Source of the DNA: JBBQBQ01 sp038317685
GTDB taxonomy: Bacteria; Desulfobacterota; Desulfuromonadia; Desulfuromonadales; DDH964
DNA: 21,474 nt
Direction of reading: 5' to 3'
Assembly (NCBI GenBank): GCA_038317685.1
Contig: JBBQBQ010000029.1
Span: forward strand, 1 to 21,474
In this document: positions 14,081 to 20,540 of the stretch, in pieces
How the letters are laid out: each line of letters starts with the position of its first letter
How positions within the stretch are numbered: the stretch's first letter is position 1
Notes under the pieces: generated by a model
Database searches by the model: none
Seen by the model: the letters and a program-made list of their open reading frames with translations, nothing else
What the model was told of the DNA's origin: nothing
Position numbers and translations under genes: made by a program

Positions 14081-15358
14081 TTAAATGTTGTAGCCGGTCT
14101 CGGAATGCTGGGTCTGGTCGAGGCCCATGACCTCCTCGTCCTTCTCCACCCGCAGCCCCATGGTGGCTTTGATGACCAGCAGCAGAATCACCGTCACCAC
14201 CACCGCGTAGCCGCCTGCGGCGACGACCCCGATGAACTGGACCCACAGCTGATGGGCGTTGCCGGCCAAGAGTCCGGTGGCCCCGACGGTCGCGAAGACC
14301 CCGGTCGCCAGCGCGCCGAAGGCACCTCCGACACCATGGACTCCGAAGGCATCGAGGGAATCGTCATAACCGAGCTTGTGCTTGAGCATCACCCCCCCAT
14401 AGCAGACGATTCCGGCCAAAAGTCCCATGATCAGGGCCGCCGCCGGGGTCACGAAACCGGCGGCAGGCGTGATGACCACCAGGCCGGCCACCACCCCCGA
14501 AGCGGCGCCCAGAGCGCTCGGCTTGCCGGTTTTTATCCACTCGACGAGCATCCAGGAGAGGGCTCCGGCGGCCGCCGCGGTCTGGGTGGTGGTGAAGGCG
14601 AGCGCCGCACTGCCGCCGGCCGTCAGGGCACTGCCGGCATTGAAGCCGAACCATCCGAACCAGAGGAGCCCGGCGCCGAGGAGAGTCATCGGCAGGTTAT
14701 GAGGCGCCATCCGCTCATGAGGATAGCCTTTGCGCTTCCCGAGGAAGAGGGCGAGCATCAGGGCCGAAACCCCCGAGGAGAGATGAACCACGGTGCCGCC
14801 GGCAAAATCGAGGGCGCCCATCTTCAGCAGCCAGCCTCCCTCCCCCCAGACCCAGTGGGCGAGGGGATCGTAGACCAGAATCCCCCAGAGGAGGATGAAG
14901 ACGCAGTAACTGGAGAACTTCATGCGCTCCGCCACCGCGCCGGAAATCAGCGCCGGGGTGATGATGGCGAACATCCCCTGGAACATGACGAAGACGTAGG
15001 TGGGGATGGTTCCGGTCAGGGAATCCGGAGTAATCCCGTTGAGGAGGACGTTTTGGAAGCTGCCGATGAAGGATCCCGCCCCGCCGAACGCCAGGGTATA
15101 GCCGAGGACCACCCATTGGACACCGATGATCGCCATGGCGGCAAAGGTGTGCATGGTCGTGGAGAGAACGTTCTTGGTCCGCACCATGCCGCCGTAGAAG
15201 AGTGCCAGGCCGGGGAGCATGACCAGGACCAGGGCCGAAGCCACCAGCATCCAGGCAGTGTCGCCCGGGTTTGCTCCGCCTTCGGCGAAGGCCAGGGCAG
15301 GAGTCAGGAGCAGACCGCAGAGGGCAGTCAGGAGCCGAGGGTTGAAGGCGATGGACAT
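14081..15358 (-). CDS. amtB: Ammonium transporter AmtB
   Basis: A 425-residue inner-membrane ammonium channel. A cleavable signal peptide ends near ALAFA (about residue 25), then about 11 membrane helices. Hallmarks: the LPGLALFYGGMVRTKN signature, D164 in YDPLAHWVW, and the pore histidine pair H192 (VHLSSG) and H341 (GVHGVGG). The C-terminal tail (MGLRVEKDEEVMGLDQTQHSETGYNI) is the cytosolic segment that PII proteins contact in this family. The start at 15358 is preceded by GGGAGG. The gene is a single unit bounded by a sigma-54 promoter and a strong terminator; the usual glnK partner is not adjacent. Confidence 0.96.
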   Translation of the reverse strand: MSIAFNPRLLTALCGLLLTPALAFAEGGANPGDTAWMLVASALVLVMLPGLALFYGGMVRTKNVLSTTMHTFAAMAIIGVQWVVLGYTLAFGGAGSFIGSFQNVLLNGITPDSLTGTIPTYVFVMFQGMFAIITPALISGAVAERMKFSSYCVFILLWGILVYDPLAHWVWGEGGWLLKMGALDFAGGTVVHLSSGVSALMLALFLGKRKGYPHERMAPHNLPMTLLGAGLLWFGWFGFNAGSALTAGGSAALAFTTTQTAAAAGALSWMLVEWIKTGKPSALGAASGVVAGLVVITPAAGFVTPAAALIMGLLAGIVCYGGVMLKHKLGYDDSLDAFGVHGVGGAFGALATGVFATVGATGLLAGNAHQLWVQFIGVVAAGGYAVVVTVILLLVIKATMGLRVEKDEEVMGLDQTQHSETGYNI

Positions 15359-15427
15359 TGCATATACCTCCCGTGGGTTGGTCGTTGCCAGAGAGACCGA
15401 TGAAAAATCGGGTCACAGGGAGCTAGA

Positions 15428-15442
15428 GCAAAGGCCGTACCA
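15428..15442 (-). promoter_or_regulatory. Sigma-54 promoter of amtB
   Basis: The minus strand reads TGGTAC-GGCCT-TTGC, matching the -24/-12 consensus except one base in TGGCAC, with exact spacing. Predicted start near 15416 leaves a leader of about 58 nt. That leader begins with a possible hairpin (GACCCGAT pairing with ATCGGTC, one bulge, TTTTC loop) of unknown role. Confidence 0.75.
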
Positions 15443-15558
15443 TTTTATTTTCTTGTTATTTTTCAAATAGATGGGTGGCGGGAAGAAGATAGAGGCGGGG
15501 GCCGCTGCCGAAATATTGGGCAGCCGTGCCCGAAGGACGGGCGGGGCCGGGAGGGGCT

Positions 15559-16083
15559 TCAGTCGTTGACCAGCTCCCGGAGGGCCTGCTGGTATTCAGT
15601 CAGATCGGCGGCGGAGAAACAGACGAAGAACACCTTTTGCAGGCTGGGGGTCCCGACCAAAAACTCCCGCGCCGTACGCAGGGCGATCCGGGCGGCCCTC
15701 GCCAAAGGGAAGCGGTAGACCCCGGTGCTGATGGAGGGAAAAGCAACGGTGGCGCAGCCATGAGCTACGGCCAGTTCCAGGCTGTGCCGGTAGCAGTCGG
15801 CCAGGAGCCGATCCTCGCCGCGGCCGCCGCCGTGCCAAACCGGGCCGACGGTATGGATGACGGCGCGGGCCGGGAGACGGTGGCCGCCGGTGAAGCGGGC
15901 CTCGCCGGTGGGACAGCCGCCAAGGGTGCGGCACTCTTCCAGCAGCCCCGGTCCGGCGGCGCGATGAATGGCTCCATCGACCCCGCCGCCGCCAAGGAGG
16001 CTGGGATTGGCCGCATTGACGATGGCATCGACCTCCAGGCCGGTGATATCGCCCTGCAGCAGGACCAAGCGCGGCTCGCTCAT
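15559..16083 (-). CDS. Macro-domain protein (O-acetyl-ADP-ribose deacetylase type)
   Basis: A 174-residue single macro domain of the MacroD/YmdB class, cytoplasmic, which binds ADP-ribose and removes acetyl or ADP-ribosyl groups. Signatures: LLQGDITGLEVDAIVNAANPS, the glycine-rich LLGGGGVDGAIHRAAG loop, HTVGPVWHGG, and the PSISTGVYRFP phosphate-binding loop. The ATG at 16083 has GGGAGGAGG about 7 nt ahead; an open frame extends 32 codons upstream but begins before a plausible promoter region and is unlike the family. It lies 92 nt downstream of the ANTAR regulator on the same strand. Confidence 0.92.
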   Translation of the reverse strand: MSEPRLVLLQGDITGLEVDAIVNAANPSLLGGGGVDGAIHRAAGPGLLEECRTLGGCPTGEARFTGGHRLPARAVIHTVGPVWHGGGRGEDRLLADCYRHSLELAVAHGCATVAFPSISTGVYRFPLARAARIALRTAREFLVGTPSLQKVFFVCFSAADLTEYQQALRELVND

Positions 16084-16151
16084 GACAACCTCCTCCCGGC
16101 GGTCGGGCCGCCCTGCCAGCCAGGGTGAACCGAGCCGCAGCAAACGCTTCT

Positions 16152-16179
16152 GATATAGCGCAAGGTCACAACTTTTCAA
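16152..16179 (-). promoter_or_regulatory. Putative promoter of the macro-domain gene
   Basis: On the minus strand -35 TTGAAA (16174-16179), 16-nt spacer, -10 TATATC (16152-16157), overlapping the stop codon of the ANTAR gene. It would give a leader of about 60 nt. Confidence 0.3.
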
Positions 16180-16739
16180 CCCTCCATGAGAAGAATGGCC
16201 TCGGCCACCTCCTTGAGAGTCTTGCGCTTGTCCATGGCGATCCGCTGCATTTTCCGATAGGCCTCCGGCTCGCTCAAGCCCTTGGTGATCAGGGCCCCCT
16301 TGGCCTTCTCGATCACCTTGCGGGCCTCCAGAGTCTCCCTGAGGTGGGCGACCTCCTCGCGCAGGGTCGAGACATTGACGAAATGATGGATGGCGAGGTC
16401 GACGGCGGGGAGGAGCTGTTCTTCGCGCAGCGGCTTGACCACATAGCTCATCACCCCGGCCAGGCGGGCTCTCTCCACCGTTGCGTGGTCGGCGGCGCCG
16501 GTGAGAAGGACGATCGGCGCCGGCGCCTCTTTGCCTATTTTCTCGGCAGCCCTGATGCCATCGAGGACAGGCATGGTCACGTCCATGACAATCAGCAGCG
16601 GCTTGCGGGCCAGGGCGATTTCGACAGCCTGCTGACCGTTTTCCGCTTCGACGATTTCATCGAACCCGTAGTTGGAAAGGGTTTCCGCCACCTGACGACG
16701 GATCAAGGGTTCGTCATCGACGACCAGTGCGAGTTTCAT
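16176..16739 (-). CDS. Response regulator with ANTAR RNA-binding domain
   Basis: A 187-residue antiterminator-type response regulator. The receiver (about 1-120) has the acidic pair D8/D9, phosphoacceptor D53 in IVMDVTMP, T80 and K102 in VVKPL. A short coiled coil (LREEVAHLRETLEAR) leads into an ANTAR domain (about 128-187) with the conserved VIEKAKGALI, EAYRKMQRIAMDKRKTLKEVAEAIL. ANTAR proteins dimerise on phosphorylation and bind paired RNA hairpins to prevent termination; in Geobacter a relative (GnfR) controls nitrogen-fixation genes. Placement beside amtB and glutamate synthase suggests a nitrogen role here. The ATG at 16739 has AAGGAG upstream. No cognate histidine kinase is in the window. 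Confidence 0.93.
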   Translation of the reverse strand: MKLALVVDDEPLIRRQVAETLSNYGFDEIVEAENGQQAVEIALARKPLLIVMDVTMPVLDGIRAAEKIGKEAPAPIVLLTGAADHATVERARLAGVMSYVVKPLREEQLLPAVDLAIHHFVNVSTLREEVAHLRETLEARKVIEKAKGALITKGLSEPEAYRKMQRIAMDKRKTLKEVAEAILLMEG

Positions 16740-16804
16740 GATGCGGTTCTCCTTGGCAAGAAGTTGCGCGGGGGGTATCCTGAACCATCACCCTTGCATA
16801 AGCG

Positions 16805-16830
16805 ATGCCGCTGGGGAAAATCAGCGGCAT
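16805..16830. repeat. Perfect 9-bp inverted repeat between divergent regulator genes
   Basis: ATGCCGCTG (16805-16813) and CAGCGGCAT (16822-16830) with an 8-nt loop, in the 129-bp gap between the ANTAR gene (minus) and the GGDEF-EAL gene (plus). It lies 26 nt upstream of the extended -10 hexamer of the plus gene, a position suited to an activator or repressor. In the minus-strand RNA it could be a leader hairpin; its 8-nt loop does not match the hexaloop of ANTAR targets. Confidence 0.6.
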
Positions 16831-16852
16831 GACCGGAAAAATTCCCGAGGGA

Positions 16853-16861
16853 TGCTACACT
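16853..16861 (+). promoter_or_regulatory. Extended -10 promoter of the GGDEF-EAL gene
   Basis: TGCTACACT, extended -10; the hexamer ends 7 nt before the ATG at 16869, so the transcript would start at or next to the start codon. The -35 is not recognisable. Confidence 0.4.
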
Positions 16862-16868
16862 ATTGGCC

Positions 16869-19124
16869 ATGGAAAAGAAGACCAAAGGACAGCCCCGGCC
16901 GGTCGGTCGGCCAGCATCAACCCTCCGCCCGGGTCCGGGAAAGGCCATTTTCGTCGGCACCCGGAGACAACCGTTGATCCTGGTGACCGACGATGAGAAA
17001 TTTACCCGCACCGCCGTTCGTGAGGCCCTGGAGGCCTTCGGTTTCGCCACCGCCGAGGCGGAGACGGGACCCCAGGCGATGGCCCGGGTGGAGCAGCTCC
17101 ATCCGGACCTGGTCCTTCTTGATGTGGTCATGCCGGGGGACGACGGCTTCACCGTCTGTCGCGCCCTGCGTGAGCAAACGACCACCCGCGACCTGCCGAT
17201 CGTCATGATGACGGCCAGCCAGGATGACGAATCGATCCACCAGGCCTTTCTGGCCGGAGCGACCGATTTCATCACCAAACCGGTCGATCTGACCCTTCTT
17301 GGCTACCGCCTTCGCTACCTGCTGCGGGCCAGCGGCGACCTGGCTTCCATGCGCGACAGTCAGCGCCAGCTCAGCGAGTCCCAACGCCTGGCCCAGCTCG
17401 GCAGCTGGGAATGGCAGCCGGGGTCCAGGGAGATCCGCTTCAGCCCCGAATGTGCCCGGCTCTTCGCCATCGATGAACAGACGATCACCGAGAATCTCCT
17501 CCTCAGCCGGGTCGTGCCCGAAGATCGTTCCCGCCTCGCCGAGGCCCTTTCCGCCGCCCGGGACGAAGGGACCGCCTTCAGCCTCGATCACTGGATTCGT
17601 CTCCCCGACGGAACCCTGCGGTACCTGCACAGCCAAGGGCAGGTGGCCTCCGTCTCCAATGCCGGCCAATTCGTCCTGACCGGCACCTGCCAGGACGTCA
17701 CCGAGCGGCGGCGGGTGGAAGAGAAGATTCACCACCTCGCCCATTACGACCCCCTCACCGGGCTCCCCAATCGCCTCCTCTTCAACGAGCAACTCGCCTA
17801 TATCATCGCCTACGCCCGCCGCCGGCGGCACCAACTGGCACTGCTTTTCCTTGACATCGACCGTTTCAAGGCGATCAACGATTCGTTCGGTCACCGAACC
17901 GGCGACGACCTGCTGCGGCGGGTCGCGGAACGGCTCAAGATGACGCTGCGCAAGACCGATTTCGTCGCCCGCCAGGTCCGGGATGAATTTCCCCAGACGG
18001 TGGCCCGCCTCGGCGGCGACGAATTCAGTATCTGGCTCCCCGACATCCACGAGATTCAGGACGTCCTCAAAGTCCTGCGACGTCTCAAGGAAATCTTTCG
18101 GGAGCCGTTCCTCCTTGGCGACCAGGAGGTCTTCGTCTCCACCAGCATCGGCATCGCCCTGTATCCCCAGGATGGTGCCGACGTCGAAACTTTGCTGAAG
18201 AACGCCGACACCGCCATGCACCATGCCAAGAATGAAGGACGTGACACCTACCGCTTCTATGCCGGGGCGATGAATTCCGCCGCCCGGCGCCTGCTGACCA
18301 TGGAGGCGAACCTGCACCGGGCGCTGGAGCGGGAAGAGCTGATCCTCCACTTCCAGCCCCAGATCGAACTTGCCAGCGGCCGGATCTGCGGTGCCGAAAC
18401 CCTGCTGCGCTGGCACCACCAGGGGAAAGACCTGATCATGCCCAACGAATTCATCCCCCTGGCCGAGGAAAGCGGATTGATCGACCGACTCGGGGAATGG
18501 ACCATAAGGAGTGCCTGCGAGCAGGCCCGTCGCTGGCAGGAGGAAGGACTGGCGCCGCTGCAGCTTTCCGTCAACCTTTCCAGCCGCCAATTCTGGAAGG
18601 AACATCTCACCGCCAGCGTCGCCCGATCTCTGGCCCAAACCGGCCTGGAGCCTCGCTGGCTGCACCTTGAGATCACCGAAAGCATCCTTATGCAGAACCG
18701 AGCCGGCACCATCGCCACCCTGCAGTTTCTCAAGGAACTGGGGGTCGGCATCGCCCTCGACGACTTCGGCACCGGCTACTCTTCCCTCAGCTACCTTAAA
18801 CAGTTCCCACTGGATGGCCTGAAGATCGACCAGTCCTTCGTCCACGACCTGCACCATGGCCGCCAGAGCATTCTGATCGTCCGCGCCATCATCGCCCTGG
18901 CTCACGGCCTGGGGTTGCGAGTGATCGCTGAGGGGGTGGAGAATCCCCAGCAACTGGATCGCCTGCGAAGAGAAGGGTGTGACCTGGTCCAGGGCTTCCT
19001 GATCAGCCGGCCGCTCCCCGCCGCGGAGTTCGCCGACTTCCTGCGCAACTGGCAGCCGGAGATGCTGCCATCACCCCCTCCCCGCGGCGCCCTCGACAGC
19101 CCTGCCCCGCTTTCACCGATCTAA
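16869..19124 (+). CDS. Receiver-PAS-GGDEF-EAL cyclic-di-GMP signalling protein
   Basis: A 751-residue cytoplasmic protein. Numbering from this ATG: basic tail 1-35; receiver about 36-155 with D85 (LLDVVMP) and K137 (ITKPVD); PAS about 168-283 ending TGTCQDVTERRR; GGDEF about 285-465 with intact LGGDEF at 381-386; EAL about 475-735. The EAL motif reads ETL, but other catalytic positions are kept (NLSSR, EITES, DDFGTGYSS, K652 in LKIDQSF, E688 in AEGVEN, QGFLISRP), so phosphodiesterase activity is plausible. An extra loop of about 12 residues before LGGDEF moves the candidate RxxD inhibitory site (RKTD) far from its usual place. The ATG has no good ribosome binding site; a TTG at 16974 with GGAG 7 nt upstream would start directly at ILVTDDEKF and is a real alternative. 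Confidence 0.9.
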   Translation: MEKKTKGQPRPVGRPASTLRPGPGKAIFVGTRRQPLILVTDDEKFTRTAVREALEAFGFATAEAETGPQAMARVEQLHPDLVLLDVVMPGDDGFTVCRALREQTTTRDLPIVMMTASQDDESIHQAFLAGATDFITKPVDLTLLGYRLRYLLRASGDLASMRDSQRQLSESQRLAQLGSWEWQPGSREIRFSPECARLFAIDEQTITENLLLSRVVPEDRSRLAEALSAARDEGTAFSLDHWIRLPDGTLRYLHSQGQVASVSNAGQFVLTGTCQDVTERRRVEEKIHHLAHYDPLTGLPNRLLFNEQLAYIIAYARRRRHQLALLFLDIDRFKAINDSFGHRTGDDLLRRVAERLKMTLRKTDFVARQVRDEFPQTVARLGGDEFSIWLPDIHEIQDVLKVLRRLKEIFREPFLLGDQEVFVSTSIGIALYPQDGADVETLLKNADTAMHHAKNEGRDTYRFYAGAMNSAARRLLTMEANLHRALEREELILHFQPQIELASGRICGAETLLRWHHQGKDLIMPNEFIPLAEESGLIDRLGEWTIRSACEQARRWQEEGLAPLQLSVNLSSRQFWKEHLTASVARSLAQTGLEPRWLHLEITESILMQNRAGTIATLQFLKELGVGIALDDFGTGYSSLSYLKQFPLDGLKIDQSFVHDLHHGRQSILIVRAIIALAHGLGLRVIAEGVENPQQLDRLRREGCDLVQGFLISRPLPAAEFADFLRNWQPEMLPSPPPRGALDSPAPLSPI

Positions 19125-19139
19125 CGTCGGAGGCCGCCC

Positions 19140-19544
19140 TTGTCAGATCGTCTCACCGTCACCCTGGCCATTGCCGACCTGGGAGTGACCGAACACTTCT
19201 ACACCGAGACCCTCGGCCTCTCCATCGAGCGCTTCGTTCCTTTGGCCGGCCATCCGCCGATCCTCCTCCTGAGGCGGGAGACAGCCACTTTGCTGTTCCG
19301 GGAAACGGCGGTCCTCGAAGCCCTCCATCCGGCCCTCTTTCAGAACCTGGCGCGCCATCCGGTCGGAGTCGGCATCACCCTGGAACTGGAAGTGCCTGAC
19401 CTGCGGCCGCTCCTGCGCCGCCTGGAACGTCGCGGCTGGCCGCTCCTCTATGAACTGGAAGACGAAGAATTCGACCGTCGCGAAATCTGGCTTCATGACC
19501 CCGACGGCTACCTGCTGGTCCTCGGCGGGGCCGGCCGAGGCTGA
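19140..19544 (+). CDS. VOC-fold (glyoxalase/bleomycin-resistance-like) protein
   Basis: A 134-residue vicinal-oxygen-chelate protein with the usual two beta-alpha-beta3 halves: TVTLAIADLGVTEHFYTETLGL at the start and EIWLHDPDGYLLVLGG at the end. Enzymes of the fold place His/Glu metal ligands in the first strand of each half and in the last strand; here the corresponding positions look hydrophobic or Thr/Val (VTLAIADL, YLLVL), so it is probably a non-metal binding protein rather than a glyoxalase. The start is a TTG: GGAGG lies exactly 6 nt upstream and no ATG fits. It begins 15 nt after the GGDEF-EAL stop and is likely co-transcribed. Confidence 0.82.
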   Translation: MSDRLTVTLAIADLGVTEHFYTETLGLSIERFVPLAGHPPILLLRRETATLLFRETAVLEALHPALFQNLARHPVGVGITLELEVPDLRPLLRRLERRGWPLLYELEDEEFDRREIWLHDPDGYLLVLGGAGRG

Positions 19545-19560
19545 ACCTTCCCGCTGGTAC

Positions 19561-19569
19561 TGCTATACT
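19561..19569 (+). promoter_or_regulatory. Extended -10 promoter of the moxR operon
   Basis: TGCTATACT, an extended -10 matching five of six consensus bases in the hexamer, 29 nt before the moxR ATG. Predicted transcript start near 19576, leaving room for the CAGGAG ribosome binding site. Confidence 0.45.
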
Positions 19570-19598
19570 TGCTCGTGAATCCCCTCCAGGAGCCCGCC

Positions 19599-20540
19599 AT
19601 GCCGCCCGCCAAGCACGCCGAAATCCACCGGGTTCTCGTCACCCTCGACCAGGAGGTCCTGCAGGGGAAGGAACGCGCCCTGCGGCTCTCCCTGATCGCC
19701 CTGTTGGCCGGAGGTCATCTGCTCCTGGAAGACATCCCAGGTCTGGGCAAGACGACCCTGGCGCTGGCCCTCGCCGCCGCCCTCGACCTTTCCTTCGGGC
19801 GCATCCAGTGCACCAGCGACCTTCTCCCCTCGGACATCACCGGGCTGTCGATTTTCGACCGCGACACCGGCGCCTTCCGCTTTGTGAAAGGGCCGATCTT
19901 CAACCACATCCTCCTCGCCGACGAGATCAACCGGGCGATGCCGAAGACCCAGAGCGCCATGCTGGAGGCGATGGAAGAACGACGGGTGACGGTGGAGGGG
20001 ACGACCTATCCTCTCCCCGAGCCGTTCCTGGTCATCGCCACCCAGAACCCGGCGGAACAGGTCGGCACCTACCCCCTCCCCGAGTCCCAGCTTGACCGCT
20101 TCCTGATTTCCACCGGAGTCGGCTATCCCCCGGAGGCCCTGGAAAAGGCCATTATCATGAGCGGCGGCATCCGCGAGGAGTTGCGCCTCATCACCCCGCT
20201 GGTCTCCCGGGAAGACCTCATCAGCGCGCGCCGGACGGTCCACCAGGAGATCCAGCTCGGGACCAGGCTCCTCGATTACATCTACCGGCTGGTGGCGGCG
20301 ACCCGGGAGCATCCCTACATCCTCTCCGGGCTGTCGACTCGCGGCGCCATCAGCCTCGCAGCGGCGGCGCGGGCCGCCGCTTTTCTCGAAGGACGCGACT
20401 TCGTCATCCCCGAGGATGTGCAGCTGGTGGCCCTGCCGGTCGGGGCTCACCGTTTGATTCTGCGCCCGGAATACGAAACCCTCGCCAAGCTGGAGGTCCT
20501 GCAATCAATCGTCGAAAGCCTTCCCGTGCCCCGGGCCTGA
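19599..20540 (+). CDS. MoxR-family AAA+ ATPase
   Basis: A 313-residue AAA+ ATPase of the MoxR class, chaperone-like proteins that act with von Willebrand factor A or DUF58 partners in assembling complexes or in envelope functions. Walker A is EDIPGLGKTT with K51; Walker B is HILLADEINR with D108/E109; sensor 1 is VIATQNPAEQVGTYPLPESQLDRF; the lid domain ends near RLILRPEYE. Length is normal. The ATG at 19599 has CAGGAG 6 nt upstream; a TTG 30 nt earlier lies in the promoter. It is followed without gap by DUF58 and TgpA-like genes, the common conserved trio. Confidence 0.94.
   Translation: MPPAKHAEIHRVLVTLDQEVLQGKERALRLSLIALLAGGHLLLEDIPGLGKTTLALALAAALDLSFGRIQCTSDLLPSDITGLSIFDRDTGAFRFVKGPIFNHILLADEINRAMPKTQSAMLEAMEERRVTVEGTTYPLPEPFLVIATQNPAEQVGTYPLPESQLDRFLISTGVGYPPEALEKAIIMSGGIREELRLITPLVSREDLISARRTVHQEIQLGTRLLDYIYRLVAATREHPYILSGLSTRGAISLAAAARAAAFLEGRDFVIPEDVQLVALPVGAHRLILRPEYETLAKLEVLQSIVESLPVPRA

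Noticed and set aside
8728..15403. Very long plus-strand open frames opposite the glutamate synthase genes and amtB (8728-9822, 9931-10914, 11030-12400, 12679-13854, 13955-15403)
   Set aside because: They are antisense shadows of high-GC genes with recognised families; their translations are Gly/Ala/Asp/Val-rich or His/Pro-rich with no domain.
15480..15558. Possible terminator after the macro-domain gene (GCCCG/CGGGC and GCTGCC/GGCAGC stems)
   Set aside because: Neither stem is followed by a T-run on the minus strand.
16917..18953. 678-aa minus-strand open frame
   Set aside because: Antisense to the receiver-PAS-GGDEF-EAL gene, which has clear motifs along its whole length.
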